Source: Actinomycetes bacterium
GTDB lineage: Bacteria; Actinomycetota; Actinomycetes; Propionibacteriales; Nocardioidaceae
Reading direction: 5' to 3'
DNA: 24,081 nt
Assembly: GCA_023460975.1 (NCBI GenBank)
Contig: JAEWOG010000008.1
Location: 1-24,081 of the forward strand
A program made the position numbers and the translations under genes. Below are positions 5,546 through 13,315 of this stretch, piece by piece; position 1 is the stretch's first letter, and every line of letters starts with the position of its first letter. Below the pieces are notes generated by a model. That model was not told where the DNA came from. It was given only the letters and a program-made list of their open reading frames with translations, and did no database searches.

Positions 5546-8077
5546 ATGGCTGAACTCCTGCACCGCCTCGGCTCCTTCTCCGCCCGCCGCGCCTGGTGGG
5601 TCATCGTGGCCTGGGTGCTGGCCCTGGGGCTCGCCGTGGGTGGCTACCTCACCTTCGGCGGCACCCTGACCACAGCCGTCAGCATCCCCGGTACGGCCAC
5701 CCAGCAGGTCGCCGACCAGCTCGCAGAGGAGTTCCCCCAAGCCAGCGGCGGCACGGCCGTCGTCGTGTTCCACACCAGCGACGACGCGCCCTTCGATGCC
5801 GCCCAGCGCGAGGAGATCGGGGCGTTGCTCAAGAGCGTGGCCGACATGCCCGGCGTGCGCGAGACAGTCGATCCGTTTGCCACCACCGCCCAGCTCGAGG
5901 CCAGCGTCGCCGAACTGGAGGCCGGGCAGGAGCAGCTCGACCGGGGCGCCGAACGTCTCGCCCGGGGCACGCAGCGCCTCGACGGCGGCCGCGCGTTCCT
6001 CGAGCAGGCTCAGGAGCAGCTCGATGCCGCACGGGTGGGCGCCTCCCCCGCCGAGGCTGCGGCACTGGATGCCCAGCAGGAGCAGTTGGACGACCAGTTC
6101 ACCCAGCTCACCGACGGGGAGGCCAAGCTCGCCGACGGCCGCGCGACGCTGGAGGAGAACCAGCAACTCGTCGACGACTCCCGAGTGCTGCTCGACCTGT
6201 CGACCGACGTACGACAGGTGTCCGAGGCGGGCAGCACCGCGCTCGGGACGGTCATCTTCACCGACTCGGTGATCGAGGTCGACCCGGACGAGAAGGCCGC
6301 GGTGGCCGAGGCCCTGGCAGACGCGGACATCGCGGGGGTCGAGGTCGACCTGTCGAACGAACTGGTGCAGGCCATCCCGTCGGTGTTCGGCGTCGGCGAG
6401 GCGGTCGGACTCGCCATTGCCGCCCTCACCCTGTTCATCATGCTCGGCACCCTCATCGGCGCCGGGCTCCCCATCCTCAACGCGCTGGTGGGAGTGGGCG
6501 TCGGCGTGGCCGGCGCGATGGCACTGAGCGGAACGGTCGAGATGATGTCGGTGACCCCGGTGCTGGGCGTCATGCTCGGCCTCGCAGTCGGCATCGACTA
6601 CTCGCTGTTCATCATCAACCGCCACCGCACGCAGATGCGCGCAGGGATGGACCTGCACGAGTCGATCGCGCTCGCCAACGGGACCTCCGGCAACGCCGTC
6701 GCATTCGCCGGCGCCACCGTGATCACGGCCCTGGCAGCCCTCAACGTGACCGGCATCGGCTTCCTGGGCCTGATGGGCACCGTCGGCGCCTTCTGCGTCG
6801 CGATCGCCGTGCTCGTGGCCATCACCCTCACCCCCGCCCTGCTGCGCCTGGTCGGCATGCGCATCATCCCGCGTCGCCAGCGCGGCGAGATCGTCCCGAT
6901 CGCCCACACCACCGAGGGCGAGCAGCCGATGAGCACCCGGCGCGCCGTGACCCAGAGCGTGCTGGGGTTGCTGGCCCTGCTCATCCTCGCCATTCCTGCA
7001 CTCGACATGCGGCTCGGCCTGCCCGACGGCTCCAGCGAGCCCGAGGACTCCACGGCGTACCGCTCCTTCGAGACCGTTGCCACCGAGTTCGGTCCGGGCG
7101 TCAACGGCCCCCTCCTGGTGGTCGTCGAGTATCCCGAGGAGCTCGACGACGCGCAGGCCGTGCACGAGCAGGCCGAGGCGGCCTCCATCATCATGCGCCG
7201 CTGGGGCGTGGCCGCTCTGGCCCCCATCGGCCTGTCGGAGAGCCGCCGGATGATCGCCTTCCAGGTCATCAGCAAGTACGGCCCCAACGACGAGGGCACG
7301 ACCAATCTCGTCAAGACTCTGCGCGCCGTCGGAGGGCTCATCAGCCACGGCCGCGACGACGTCACCGTCGGAGTGGCGGGCAACGCCAGCGGCAACATCG
7401 ACATCTCCCAGCAGCTCTCCGACACGCTCCCGGGCTACCTGGCCCTGGTGGTCGGCCTGTCGCTGCTGATCCTGGTGCTGGTGTTCCGCTCGATCCTCGT
7501 CCCCCTGACGGCCGCGCTCGGATTCGTCCTGTCGCTGTTCGCGACCTTCGGCGCCCTGGTGGCCATCTTCCAGTGGGGTTGGCTCTCGGAGTTGTTCGGC
7601 ATCCACACCCCGGGCCCGATCCTCAGCTTCCTGCCCACCATCATCATCGGGATCCTGTTCGGGCTCGCGATGGACTACCAGCTCTTCCTGGTCTCGGGGA
7701 TGCGGGAGGCGTACGTGCACGGCGCCAGCGCGCGGGTGGCCGTGCAGCATGGCCTTCGCGCGGGCCGCGCGGTGGTGACGGCCGCGGCGATCATCATGAT
7801 CTCGGTCTTCGCGGGCTTCATCTTCAGCCACACCGCGATCATCCGTTCACTCGGATTCGGGCTGGCCTTCGGCGTGCTGGTGGACGCGTTCCTCGTACGC
7901 ATGCTGGTGATCCCGGGCATCATGCACCTGCTCGGTCCCGCGGCGTGGTGGCTGCCCAAGTGGCTGGAGCGGATCCTTCCCAACGTCGACGTCGAGGGTG
8001 CGGCCCTGGAGCGCAACCACCCCGCCCACGCGGCGGTCGCGGACTCCCCCGCACCGACGGGTACGCCAGGGGCGTAG
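5546..8077 (+). CDS. MMPL/RND-superfamily transporter
   Basis: This 843-residue inner-membrane protein is a proton-driven exporter of the MMPL branch of RND pumps; the substrate is unknown. It has two homologous halves, each with one leading membrane helix, an extracellular domain and a block of five to six helices. Each half keeps the Asp-Tyr pair known as the proton relay of mycobacterial MmpL proteins: GIDYSLF with D351-Y352 and AMDYQLF with D710-Y711. The first extracellular domain contains a Leu/Gly heptad-like region in two stretches (about 115-163 and 170-215) that should form a long antiparallel coiled-coil hairpin. The ATG is set by the leading helix and lies 8 nt after TATCAT, so the message is probably leaderless. 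The divergent TetR is its likely repressor. A role in lipid or drug export is inference. Confidence 0.92.
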   Translation: MAELLHRLGSFSARRAWWVIVAWVLALGLAVGGYLTFGGTLTTAVSIPGTATQQVADQLAEEFPQASGGTAVVVFHTSDDAPFDAAQREEIGALLKSVADMPGVRETVDPFATTAQLEASVAELEAGQEQLDRGAERLARGTQRLDGGRAFLEQAQEQLDAARVGASPAEAAALDAQQEQLDDQFTQLTDGEAKLADGRATLEENQQLVDDSRVLLDLSTDVRQVSEAGSTALGTVIFTDSVIEVDPDEKAAVAEALADADIAGVEVDLSNELVQAIPSVFGVGEAVGLAIAALTLFIMLGTLIGAGLPILNALVGVGVGVAGAMALSGTVEMMSVTPVLGVMLGLAVGIDYSLFIINRHRTQMRAGMDLHESIALANGTSGNAVAFAGATVITALAALNVTGIGFLGLMGTVGAFCVAIAVLVAITLTPALLRLVGMRIIPRRQRGEIVPIAHTTEGEQPMSTRRAVTQSVLGLLALLILAIPALDMRLGLPDGSSEPEDSTAYRSFETVATEFGPGVNGPLLVVVEYPEELDDAQAVHEQAEAASIIMRRWGVAALAPIGLSESRRMIAFQVISKYGPNDEGTTNLVKTLRAVGGLISHGRDDVTVGVAGNASGNIDISQQLSDTLPGYLALVVGLSLLILVLVFRSILVPLTAALGFVLSLFATFGALVAIFQWGWLSELFGIHTPGPILSFLPTIIIGILFGLAMDYQLFLVSGMREAYVHGASARVAVQHGLRAGRAVVTAAAIIMISVFAGFIFSHTAIIRSLGFGLAFGVLVDAFLVRMLVIPGIMHLLGPAAWWLPKWLERILPNVDVEGAALERNHPAHAAVADSPAPTGTPGA

Positions 8078-8124
8078 CGGTCAGGGAGGACCGTCAGGGG
8101 CGCAACGCTTCACTGAGCGAAGCG
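8078..8124. terminator. Possible bidirectional terminator hairpins between mmpL and arsR
   Basis: The 16 bases between the two convergent stop codons form CGGTC-AGGGAG-GACCG. A second hairpin, CGCTTC (8106-8111) with GAAGCG (8119-8124), lies in the last codons of arsR. Neither has a T-run, so termination is plausible but weakly supported. Confidence 0.3.
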
Positions 8125-8480
8125 AGCGCCTCCTCGACGAGACCGTAGAAGGCCCATTTGCCGCGCTGCTCGCGCACGACCAGACCCGCCTCGACCAGTT
8201 GCTTCATGTGATGGGACACGGTGGGCTGGGAGAGGCCGACCGGGTCGACCAGGTCACAGATGCACGCCTCGCGCGTGGGCTGTGCCGCGATGAGCGAGAG
8301 CAGGCGTACCCGAGTGGGGTCCCCCAGGGCCTTGAACACGCGCGCCAGATGCTCGGCCTCGGCCACCTCGAGTGCGCCACCAGTGAGCGCGCCGCAACAC
8401 CCATCCCCCGCCGCCGATGTGCGGGACTCGACAAGAGGAAGCGGGGCGGCGTGATCGAGCGGGGCGGACATGTCAGCCAT
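8094..8480 (-). CDS. arsR: ArsR/SmtB-family As(III)-responsive repressor
   Basis: This 128-residue winged-helix repressor should dissociate from DNA when it binds arsenite (or antimonite). The core FKALGDPTRVRLLSLI and the recognition region SQPTVSHHMKQLVEAGLV, then the wing REQRGKWAFYGL, are typical of ArsR. Metal-ligand candidates are a vicinal pair C28-C29 near the N terminus and C73/C75 in the EACICDL helix. The combination of an N-terminal CC with one helix cysteine matches the As(III) site described for Corynebacterium glutamicum ArsR. The start is placed at ATG 8480 because GGAAGGG lies 5 nt upstream; a longer frame to 8540 would run through the operator. It is divergent from arsM-acr3-arsC and probably represses both directions. 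Confidence 0.92.
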   Translation of the reverse strand: MADMSAPLDHAAPLPLVESRTSAAGDGCCGALTGGALEVAEAEHLARVFKALGDPTRVRLLSLIAAQPTREACICDLVDPVGLSQPTVSHHMKQLVEAGLVVREQRGKWAFYGLVEEALASLSEALRP

Positions 8481-8493
8481 GGTAGCCCTTCCA

Positions 8494-8533
8494 TTGACAT
8501 TGGTCGATGCATCGAGAATGATCAATGCATCGA
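8494..8533 (+). promoter_or_regulatory. arsM promoter with duplicated ArsR operator
   Basis: TTGACA (8494-8499), 17 nt and AATGAT (8517-8522) form a good plus-strand promoter. The perfect palindrome TCGATGCATCGA (8504-8515) fills the spacer, and a near copy, TCAATGCATCGA (8522-8533), follows 18 bp later over the -10 and start site. The arrangement suggests two ArsR dimers side by side covering the divergent promoters. Confidence 0.6.
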
Positions 8534-8555
8534 CACTCAACGATGGGAGAAGGCA

Positions 8556-9368
8556 GTGGGCACCGAAGCAGACGCCGTACGCGACGAGGTGCGCCGCCGG
8601 TACGCGCAGGCCGCGACGGCCGTCGGAGCCGGCGCCACCAACGCGGACATCAACGACTCCCTCCAGGACGTGACTGGAGGCGGGTGCGGCCCCCAGGACG
8701 CGTCCTGTTGCAGCTCCACCCCCGAGGTCGCCGAGGCGTTCGGGTCGACCCTCTACGCCGCCGACGACGCCTCATCCCTGCCCGCCGAGGCGCTGGCGGC
8801 CAGCCTCGGCTGCGGCAACCCGACCGCAGTTGCCGCGCTGCGCCCCGGTGAGCGTGTCCTCGACCTCGGATCCGGAGGCGGCATCGACGTCCTCCTCTCG
8901 GCGCGGCGCGTCGGAGAGACCGGGTTCGCGTACGGGGTCGACATGACCGACGAGATGCTCGAACTCGCCCGACGCAACGCGGCGCAAGCAGGCGCCACCA
9001 ACGTCGAGTTCCTCCGCGGCACCATCGAGGACGTCCCCCTCGGCGACGAGAGCGTCGACGTGGTGATCTCCAACTGCGTGGTCAACCTGTCCCCCGACAA
9101 GCCCCGCGTGCTGGCCGAGATGTTCCGCCTCCTGGTGCCGGGTGGGCGCATCGGCATCTCCGATGTCGTCGCCGAGGACCACCTCTCGGCCAGCGACCGG
9201 GCCGAGCGCGGGTCCCACGTGGGCTGCATCGCGGGCGCCCTGTCCCGCTCGGAATACCTCAGTGGACTCGCCAGCGCAGGCTTCGTCGACGCCGACGTAG
9301 AGTTCACCCACGAGGCGGTCGACGGCATGCACGGCGCGATCATCCGCGCCACGAAGCCGCTCGTCTGA
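8556..9368 (+). CDS. arsM: ArsM, arsenite S-adenosylmethionine methyltransferase
   Basis: The 270-residue cytoplasmic enzyme would transfer methyl groups from SAM to As(III), giving methylated and finally volatile arsenicals. The SAM-binding motif is VLDLGSGGGIDV, followed by the acidic strand end GVDMTDEM. Cysteines C174 (ISNCVVNLS) and C224 (GCIAGAL) stand at the positions of the arsenic-binding pair of the algal enzyme CmArsM. Further cysteines are C44, C51, C52 and C86 (GCGNPT); the N-terminal Gly/Cys-rich stretch is usual in bacterial ArsM. The start is GTG 8556, chosen because GGGAG lies 6 nt upstream and the upstream frame runs through arsR and its operator. acr3 follows after 10 nt, so the two are co-transcribed. 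Confidence 0.93.
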   Translation: MGTEADAVRDEVRRRYAQAATAVGAGATNADINDSLQDVTGGGCGPQDASCCSSTPEVAEAFGSTLYAADDASSLPAEALAASLGCGNPTAVAALRPGERVLDLGSGGGIDVLLSARRVGETGFAYGVDMTDEMLELARRNAAQAGATNVEFLRGTIEDVPLGDESVDVVISNCVVNLSPDKPRVLAEMFRLLVPGGRIGISDVVAEDHLSASDRAERGSHVGCIAGALSRSEYLSGLASAGFVDADVEFTHEAVDGMHGAIIRATKPLV

Positions 9369-9378
9369 GGGCACGTCG

Positions 9379-10449
9379 GTGAGTTCACGACTGGCACTGC
9401 TGGACAAGTACCTGCCCGCCTGGATCGGCCTGGCCATGCTGGGCGGACTGCTGCTGGGCCGAGCCGTGCCGGACATCGCGCCCGCGCTCGAGTCCGTCAC
9501 GGTCGGTTCGGTGTCCCTGCCGATCGCCATCGGGCTGCTCGTCATGATGTATCCGGTCCTCGCCAAGGTCCGCTACGACGAACTCGGCACGGTCATCGGC
9601 GACCGCCGCACCATGGCGTTGTCCCTGGTCCTCAACTGGCTGGTGGGGCCGGCCCTGATGTTCACCCTCGCGTGGGTCTTCCTGCCCGACCTGCCCGAAT
9701 TCCGTACGGGGCTGATCATCGTCGGGCTCGCCCGGTGCATCGCCATGGTCGTCATCTGGAACGACCTCGCCTGCGGGGACCGCGAGGCCGCCGCGGTCCT
9801 CGTGGCCGTGAACTCGCTCTTCCAGGTGCTGGCCTTCGGCGCCCTGGGGTGGTTCTACCTCGACGTGCTGCCCGGCTGGCTGGGCCTGCCCTCGAGTGGG
9901 CTCGACGTCTCGCCGTGGATGATCGCCGCCAGCGTGCTCGTCTTCCTTGGCATCCCTCTCGTCGCGGGCTACCTCACGCGACGCCTCGGCGAGCGCCGCA
10001 TGGGGCGAGAGGCCTACGAACGGGTCCTCCTGCCCCGCATCGGACCGTGGGCGCTCGCCGGCCTGCTGTTCACCATCGTCATGCTCTTCGCCACCCAGGG
10101 CGAGGCGATCACCAGTCAACCCCTCGACGTCGCCCGGATCGCCGTCCCCCTGGTCGCGTACTTCGGGCTCATGTGGGGGGCCTCGATGCTGATCGCCCAC
10201 CGCGCAGGACTCACGTACGAGCGCGCCACCAGCGTCGCCTTCACGGCGGCTGGCAACAACTTCGAGTTGGCCATCGCCGTCACCATCGCCGTCTTCGGCG
10301 TCACCAGTTCCGAGGCGCTCGCCGGGGTGGTCGGCCCGCTCATCGAGGTGCCCGTCCTCGTCGGGCTCGTCCACGTGAGCCTGTGGTCGCGTCGCTTCTT
10401 CACCACCAAGCAACGTGAGGCAAGCCCCGCAGGCCTTGGTCTCGACTAG
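9379..10449 (+). CDS. acr3: ACR3-family arsenite efflux permease
   Basis: This is a 356-residue, ten-helix membrane permease that exports As(III) using the proton gradient (often labelled arsB, although it is not of the ArsB family). The family-defining cysteine is C120 in GLARCIAMVVIWNDLACGD, and the conserved glutamate is E296 in AGNNFELAIAV; both are essential in studied ACR3 proteins. The start is GTG with GAGGG 8 nt upstream, only 10 nt after arsM. Its last codons (Gly-Leu-Asp) and the TAG stop lie inside a copy of the intergenic GTTTCGAC-type repeat, so the repeat has written the C terminus. The tail after the last helix is unlikely to matter for transport. Confidence 0.94.
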   Translation: MSSRLALLDKYLPAWIGLAMLGGLLLGRAVPDIAPALESVTVGSVSLPIAIGLLVMMYPVLAKVRYDELGTVIGDRRTMALSLVLNWLVGPALMFTLAWVFLPDLPEFRTGLIIVGLARCIAMVVIWNDLACGDREAAAVLVAVNSLFQVLAFGALGWFYLDVLPGWLGLPSSGLDVSPWMIAASVLVFLGIPLVAGYLTRRLGERRMGREAYERVLLPRIGPWALAGLLFTIVMLFATQGEAITSQPLDVARIAVPLVAYFGLMWGASMLIAHRAGLTYERATSVAFTAAGNNFELAIAVTIAVFGVTSSEALAGVVGPLIEVPVLVGLVHVSLWSRRFFTTKQREASPAGLGLD

Positions 10450-10520
10450 CTCAACCAGCGGGCACGCCGGTCGAGCCCCGGCTCACCCTGGTTTCGACAC
10501 GCTCAGCCAGCGGGAACGCC
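10437..10520. repeat. Two copies of the intergenic repeat around the acr3 end
   Basis: Copy one begins at 10437 and copy two at 10489, 52 bp apart. Both read TGGTyTCGACnnGCTCAnCCAGCGGG followed by nACGCCG. The first contains the acr3 stop codon. Between them is GCCGGTCGAGCC, which also precedes the copies at 11047. The same family recurs at 11047-11099, 23278-23323 and 23981-24081. Confidence 0.8.
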
Positions 10521-10560
10521 GACACCCAGTCCCCGACCCTCCAGACATCCCAGGAGCGCC

Positions 10561-11019
10561 ATGAACCAGCCAGAGACGCCACCCACCGAGGTCCCTCGCG
10601 TGGTCTACGCCTGCCGCGCCAACGGCGGCCGATCTGTCGCCTCCCGCCTGCTCACCGAGTACTACGCCCAAGGCCGCGTGGTCGCCCTGTCGGCCGGGAC
10701 CGAGCCGGGTGAACACATCCACCCCGAGGTCGCGAGCGTGTTGGAAGGCATCGGGCTCGACACCTCCGCCGAGAGCCCGAAGCGCCTGACCTCCGCCATG
10801 ATCGCGGCCAGTGACGTGGTCATCACCCAGGGCTGCGGGGAGAACTGCCCGTACGTTCCCGGCGTCACCTACCGCGACTGGCCGCTCGAGGACCCGAAGG
10901 GGCAGGACGCTGCGACGGTGCGGCACATCGTGGCCGACATCGATGCCCGGGTCCGCGATCTCCTGCGTGAGCTCGTCCCCGATCTCGCCCTGGCCCCGTC
11001 GTTGCTCGTGGACGACTGA
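10561..11019 (+). CDS. arsC: Arsenate reductase, low-molecular-weight phosphatase type
   Basis: The 152-residue cytoplasmic enzyme reduces arsenate to arsenite, the substrate for Acr3 and ArsM. The phosphatase-fold P-loop C-x5-R is CRANGGR with C18 and R24, close to the N terminus as expected. QGCGENCPYVPG carries C92 and C96, and YRDWPLEDP supplies the late aspartate typical of the family. Whether thioredoxin or mycothiol is the reductant cannot be decided, although actinobacterial members often use mycothiol. AGGAG sits 4 nt before the ATG. It lies 111 nt after acr3, separated by two copies of the intergenic repeat, and two more copies follow it, so it may be a separate transcriptional unit. 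Confidence 0.88.
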   Translation: MNQPETPPTEVPRVVYACRANGGRSVASRLLTEYYAQGRVVALSAGTEPGEHIHPEVASVLEGIGLDTSAESPKRLTSAMIAASDVVITQGCGENCPYVPGVTYRDWPLEDPKGQDAATVRHIVADIDARVRDLLRELVPDLALAPSLLVDD

Positions 11020-11046
11020 GCAGCGCCGGTCGAGCCTCGCACGCGT

Positions 11047-11099
11047 TGGTTTCGACAAGCTCAACCAGCGAGGTTTGGTTTCGACAAGCTCAACCAGCG
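11047..11099. repeat. Two tandem copies of the intergenic repeat
   Basis: The core TCGACAAGCTCAACCAGCG preceded by TGGTT occurs at 11047-11070 and again, identical, at 11076-11099 (29-bp period). Together with the copies at 10437 and 10489 they bracket arsC. They are too few and lack regular unique spacers, so they are not a CRISPR. Confidence 0.85.
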
Positions 11100-11140
11100 G
11101 GGCGCGAGGTCAAGCGGCGGTGCGAGCTGACACCCGAGCG

Positions 11141-11207
11141 GCACACGCCGAACCGAGCCGGGCACACTGAGTCGTTCGCACACCCCGTTCAGCACACCGG
11201 AGCACAC
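11141..11207 (+). repeat. Five GCACAC hexamers before the thioesterase gene
   Basis: GCACAC occurs at 11141, 11162, 11178, 11192 and 11202, with spacing shrinking towards the ATG at 11208. It may be a set of regulator half-sites or simple-sequence drift. The ribosome-binding stretch GGAG (11199-11202) lies among them. Confidence 0.5.
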
Positions 11208-12047
11208 ATGAGGGACGCCTACTTCGTCCGCCGCGGCGACCACTTCGAGCCGACCGGGGAGGCGCGAGGCTCATGGAGCAGCGACAGCATCCACGGCATC
11301 GCCGTGTGCGGGCTGCTGGGGCACGCCGCCGAGCAGGCCGTACGAGCACACGGCCGCGACGACCTCGTCCCGGCCCGGTTCGCCGTCGACCTGTTCGCCC
11401 CGCCCCGGTTCACCGACTGCACCGTCACCACCAGTGTCGTGCGGGACGGCCCGCGCCTGTTCCTGCTCGACGTCCACCTCAGCCAGGGCGAGACCCCGGT
11501 GGCGCGCGCCAGCGCCACGTTCGTGCGGGCCAGCCAGCGCACCGACGGCGACGTGTGGGAGCCGGCAACGCGCGCCGTGCCGCCGCCCACCGACGTGGCG
11601 CCCGAGAGCGACGAGGCGGGGGTGCCGTTCATCCGCAGCGGTGACGGGGCGTGGTCGAACGACTTCCGCGAGCACCAGGTCGGGCTTCAGCACACGGTGT
11701 GGCAGGTCGCGAACCCCGTCGTGCAGGGTTCCCCGGCCACGGCGTTCGAGGCCGCCGCGGCCTACACCGACGGCGTCAACATGACCACGAACTGGGGCAG
11801 CCAGGGCGTGCAGTACATCAACACCGACGCCACCCTGTGCCTGTCCCGGCTGCCCGTGGGCGTCGAGATCGGCCTGCACGCGCTGGACCGTACCGAGCAC
11901 GACGGCATCGCGGTCGGCGCTGCCACCATGTTCGACCGCCAGGGCCAGTTCGGCGTGGTGACGTGCGCGGCCATCGCGAACTCGCGTCGCAGCGTGGACA
12001 TGACGTCGCTCGAGGAGGCCGAGGTCGGTCAGGCGAACAGGGCCTGA
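11208..12047 (+). CDS. Acyl-CoA thioesterase-like protein, double hot-dog fold
   Basis: The 279-residue protein looks like the TesB/4HBT_3-type thioesterases made of two hot-dog halves. The N-terminal half (about 1-110) has SIHGIAVCGLLGHAAEQAV, PARFAVDLFAPPRFTDCTV and VARASATFVRAS; the C-terminal half has FEAAAAYTDGVNMTTNWG, YINTDATLCLSRLP and DGIAVGAATMFDRQGQFG. It would hydrolyse acyl-CoA esters in the cytoplasm, but no substrate is indicated. Its ATG is preceded by GGAG at 5 nt; the longer frame back to 11046 would start inside repeats. The 3' end overlaps that of the convergent efeB by 19 nt. Catalytic residues of this fold are poorly conserved, so activity is an inference. Confidence 0.72.
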   Translation: MRDAYFVRRGDHFEPTGEARGSWSSDSIHGIAVCGLLGHAAEQAVRAHGRDDLVPARFAVDLFAPPRFTDCTVTTSVVRDGPRLFLLDVHLSQGETPVARASATFVRASQRTDGDVWEPATRAVPPPTDVAPESDEAGVPFIRSGDGAWSNDFREHQVGLQHTVWQVANPVVQGSPATAFEAAAAYTDGVNMTTNWGSQGVQYINTDATLCLSRLPVGVEIGLHALDRTEHDGIAVGAATMFDRQGQFGVVTCAAIANSRRSVDMTSLEEAEVGQANRA

Positions 12048-13315
12048 CCCACGTACTCACCGTCACCGACACCGGGCGGCACCGCGAACAACGCTGAACC
12101 GGTGACCTTGAGGTACTCCATCAGGGCGTCCGAGCGCGCCATGGCGGTGTTGATCACGGTGAACTGCGTGTCCGGGTTGCGCACGTACGCCATGAAGAAC
12201 AGCCCTGCGTCGAGGCCGCCGAGTTCGTTCGACCCGTCGACGAAGTTGTAGCCGCGACGCAGCATGCGGGCGCCGCCGTGGGCGGTCGGGTGGACGACGC
12301 GGACGTGCGCATCGACCGCGATCACGGGCTGGTCGTTGCTGCCCGGCATGTCGAAGTCAGGCTCGGTGAACTCATCGCCGCCCGACAACGGGGCGCCGGT
12401 GTCCTTCGTACGGCCCGTGAATGCCTCTTGGTCGGCCAGGGGCTGGCGGTCCCACGTCTCGATGTTCATGTTCATTCGACGGGTGACGAGATAGGAGCCG
12501 CCCGTCAGCCAGCCCGCGGCCTCGTCGTCCCCGGCCCCCACCCACACGTGGGTGTCGACCTCGCCGGCCTCCTCCGCCTTGACGTTGGCCGTGCCGTCCT
12601 TGAAGCCGAACAGGTTGCGCGGGGTGGACTGGGCCGTGGAGGTCGTGGACGTACGCCCGAATCCCAGCTGCGACCAGCGCACCGCGACCGTGCCCATCCC
12701 GATGCGGGCCAGATTGCGGATCGCGTGGACGGCCACCTGCGGGTCGTCCGCGCACGCCTGGATGCACAGGTCACCGCCGGTGCGCCGCTCCTCCAGCTGG
12801 TCCGCCGGGAAGTGGGGAAGGTCGCGCAGCAGCGCGGGCCTGCGCCCGGCGATCTGGAACCGGTCACGCCCCTGCCCATCACGGAACAGCGACGGGCCGA
12901 ACCCGAACGTCACGGTGAGCCCGCTCGCCCCCAGCCCGATCGCCTCGCCCGTGTCGTCCGGCGGCACGTTGGCCGGGCCCTGGGTGGGACCCACCGGCCC
13001 CGCGGGCTGCCCCGCCATCAGCCGCTCGGCGGCCTCGGTCCACGCGACCAACAGAGCGATCAGGGCGTCCCGATCGTCGGTGGTGACGTCGAAGGACACG
13101 AAGTGGAGTCGATCCTGGGCGGGCGTGGTGATCCCTGCCTGATGGGCCCCGCGGAAGGCGTACGGCTCCCGCGGGCCCGGATCGGCTGAGCCGGAGCCCG
13201 GCGTCGAGTCCGAGGACAGGGCGTGGTTGACGCCCCAGCCCGCCGCGAACGCACCGGCCGCGGCAGCGCCGCCACCGATCAACCCGCGGCGCGAGACACC
13301 ACGCCCCTCGGTCAT
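12029..13315 (-). CDS. efeB: EfeB, Tat-exported dye-decolourising heme peroxidase of the iron-uptake system
   Basis: This 428-residue extracytoplasmic DyP-type peroxidase is the third part of EfeUOB. It has been proposed to oxidise ferrous iron or to take part in obtaining heme iron. The N terminus is a Tat signal: SRRGLIGG at 8-15 then a hydrophobic alanine-rich stretch. The DyP signature GFKDGT is at 237-242 with the catalytic aspartate D240, and the proximal heme histidine is H337 in DAHVRVVHP, followed by RRGYNF. The start codon ATG overlaps the TGA of efeO (ATGA), indicating translational coupling. Its 3' end overlaps the thioesterase gene on the other strand by 19 nt. Confidence 0.95.
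   Translation of the reverse strand: MTEGRGVSRRGLIGGGAAAAGAFAAGWGVNHALSSDSTPGSGSADPGPREPYAFRGAHQAGITTPAQDRLHFVSFDVTTDDRDALIALLVAWTEAAERLMAGQPAGPVGPTQGPANVPPDDTGEAIGLGASGLTVTFGFGPSLFRDGQGRDRFQIAGRRPALLRDLPHFPADQLEERRTGGDLCIQACADDPQVAVHAIRNLARIGMGTVAVRWSQLGFGRTSTTSTAQSTPRNLFGFKDGTANVKAEEAGEVDTHVWVGAGDDEAAGWLTGGSYLVTRRMNMNIETWDRQPLADQEAFTGRTKDTGAPLSGGDEFTEPDFDMPGSNDQPVIAVDAHVRVVHPTAHGGARMLRRGYNFVDGSNELGGLDAGLFFMAYVRNPDTQFTVINTAMARSDALMEYLKVTGSALFAVPPGVGDGEYVGQALFA

Noticed and set aside
8481..8540. Longer arsR starting at 8540
   Set aside because: The extra 20 codons cover the operator repeats; ATG 8480 has a clear ribosome-binding site.
7998..8555. N-terminal extension of arsM back to 7998
   Set aside because: It would run through the mmpL end, arsR (antisense) and the ars operator; a good ribosome-binding site marks GTG 8556.
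11047..11099. Two identical repeats 29 bp apart as a mini-CRISPR
   Set aside because: There are only two copies, separated by about 5 bases, and the sequence belongs to the dispersed intergenic family.
10450..11207. Insertion-sequence remnants around arsC
   Set aside because: There is no transposase fragment, no terminal inverted repeats and no target duplication; only the dispersed repeat is present.
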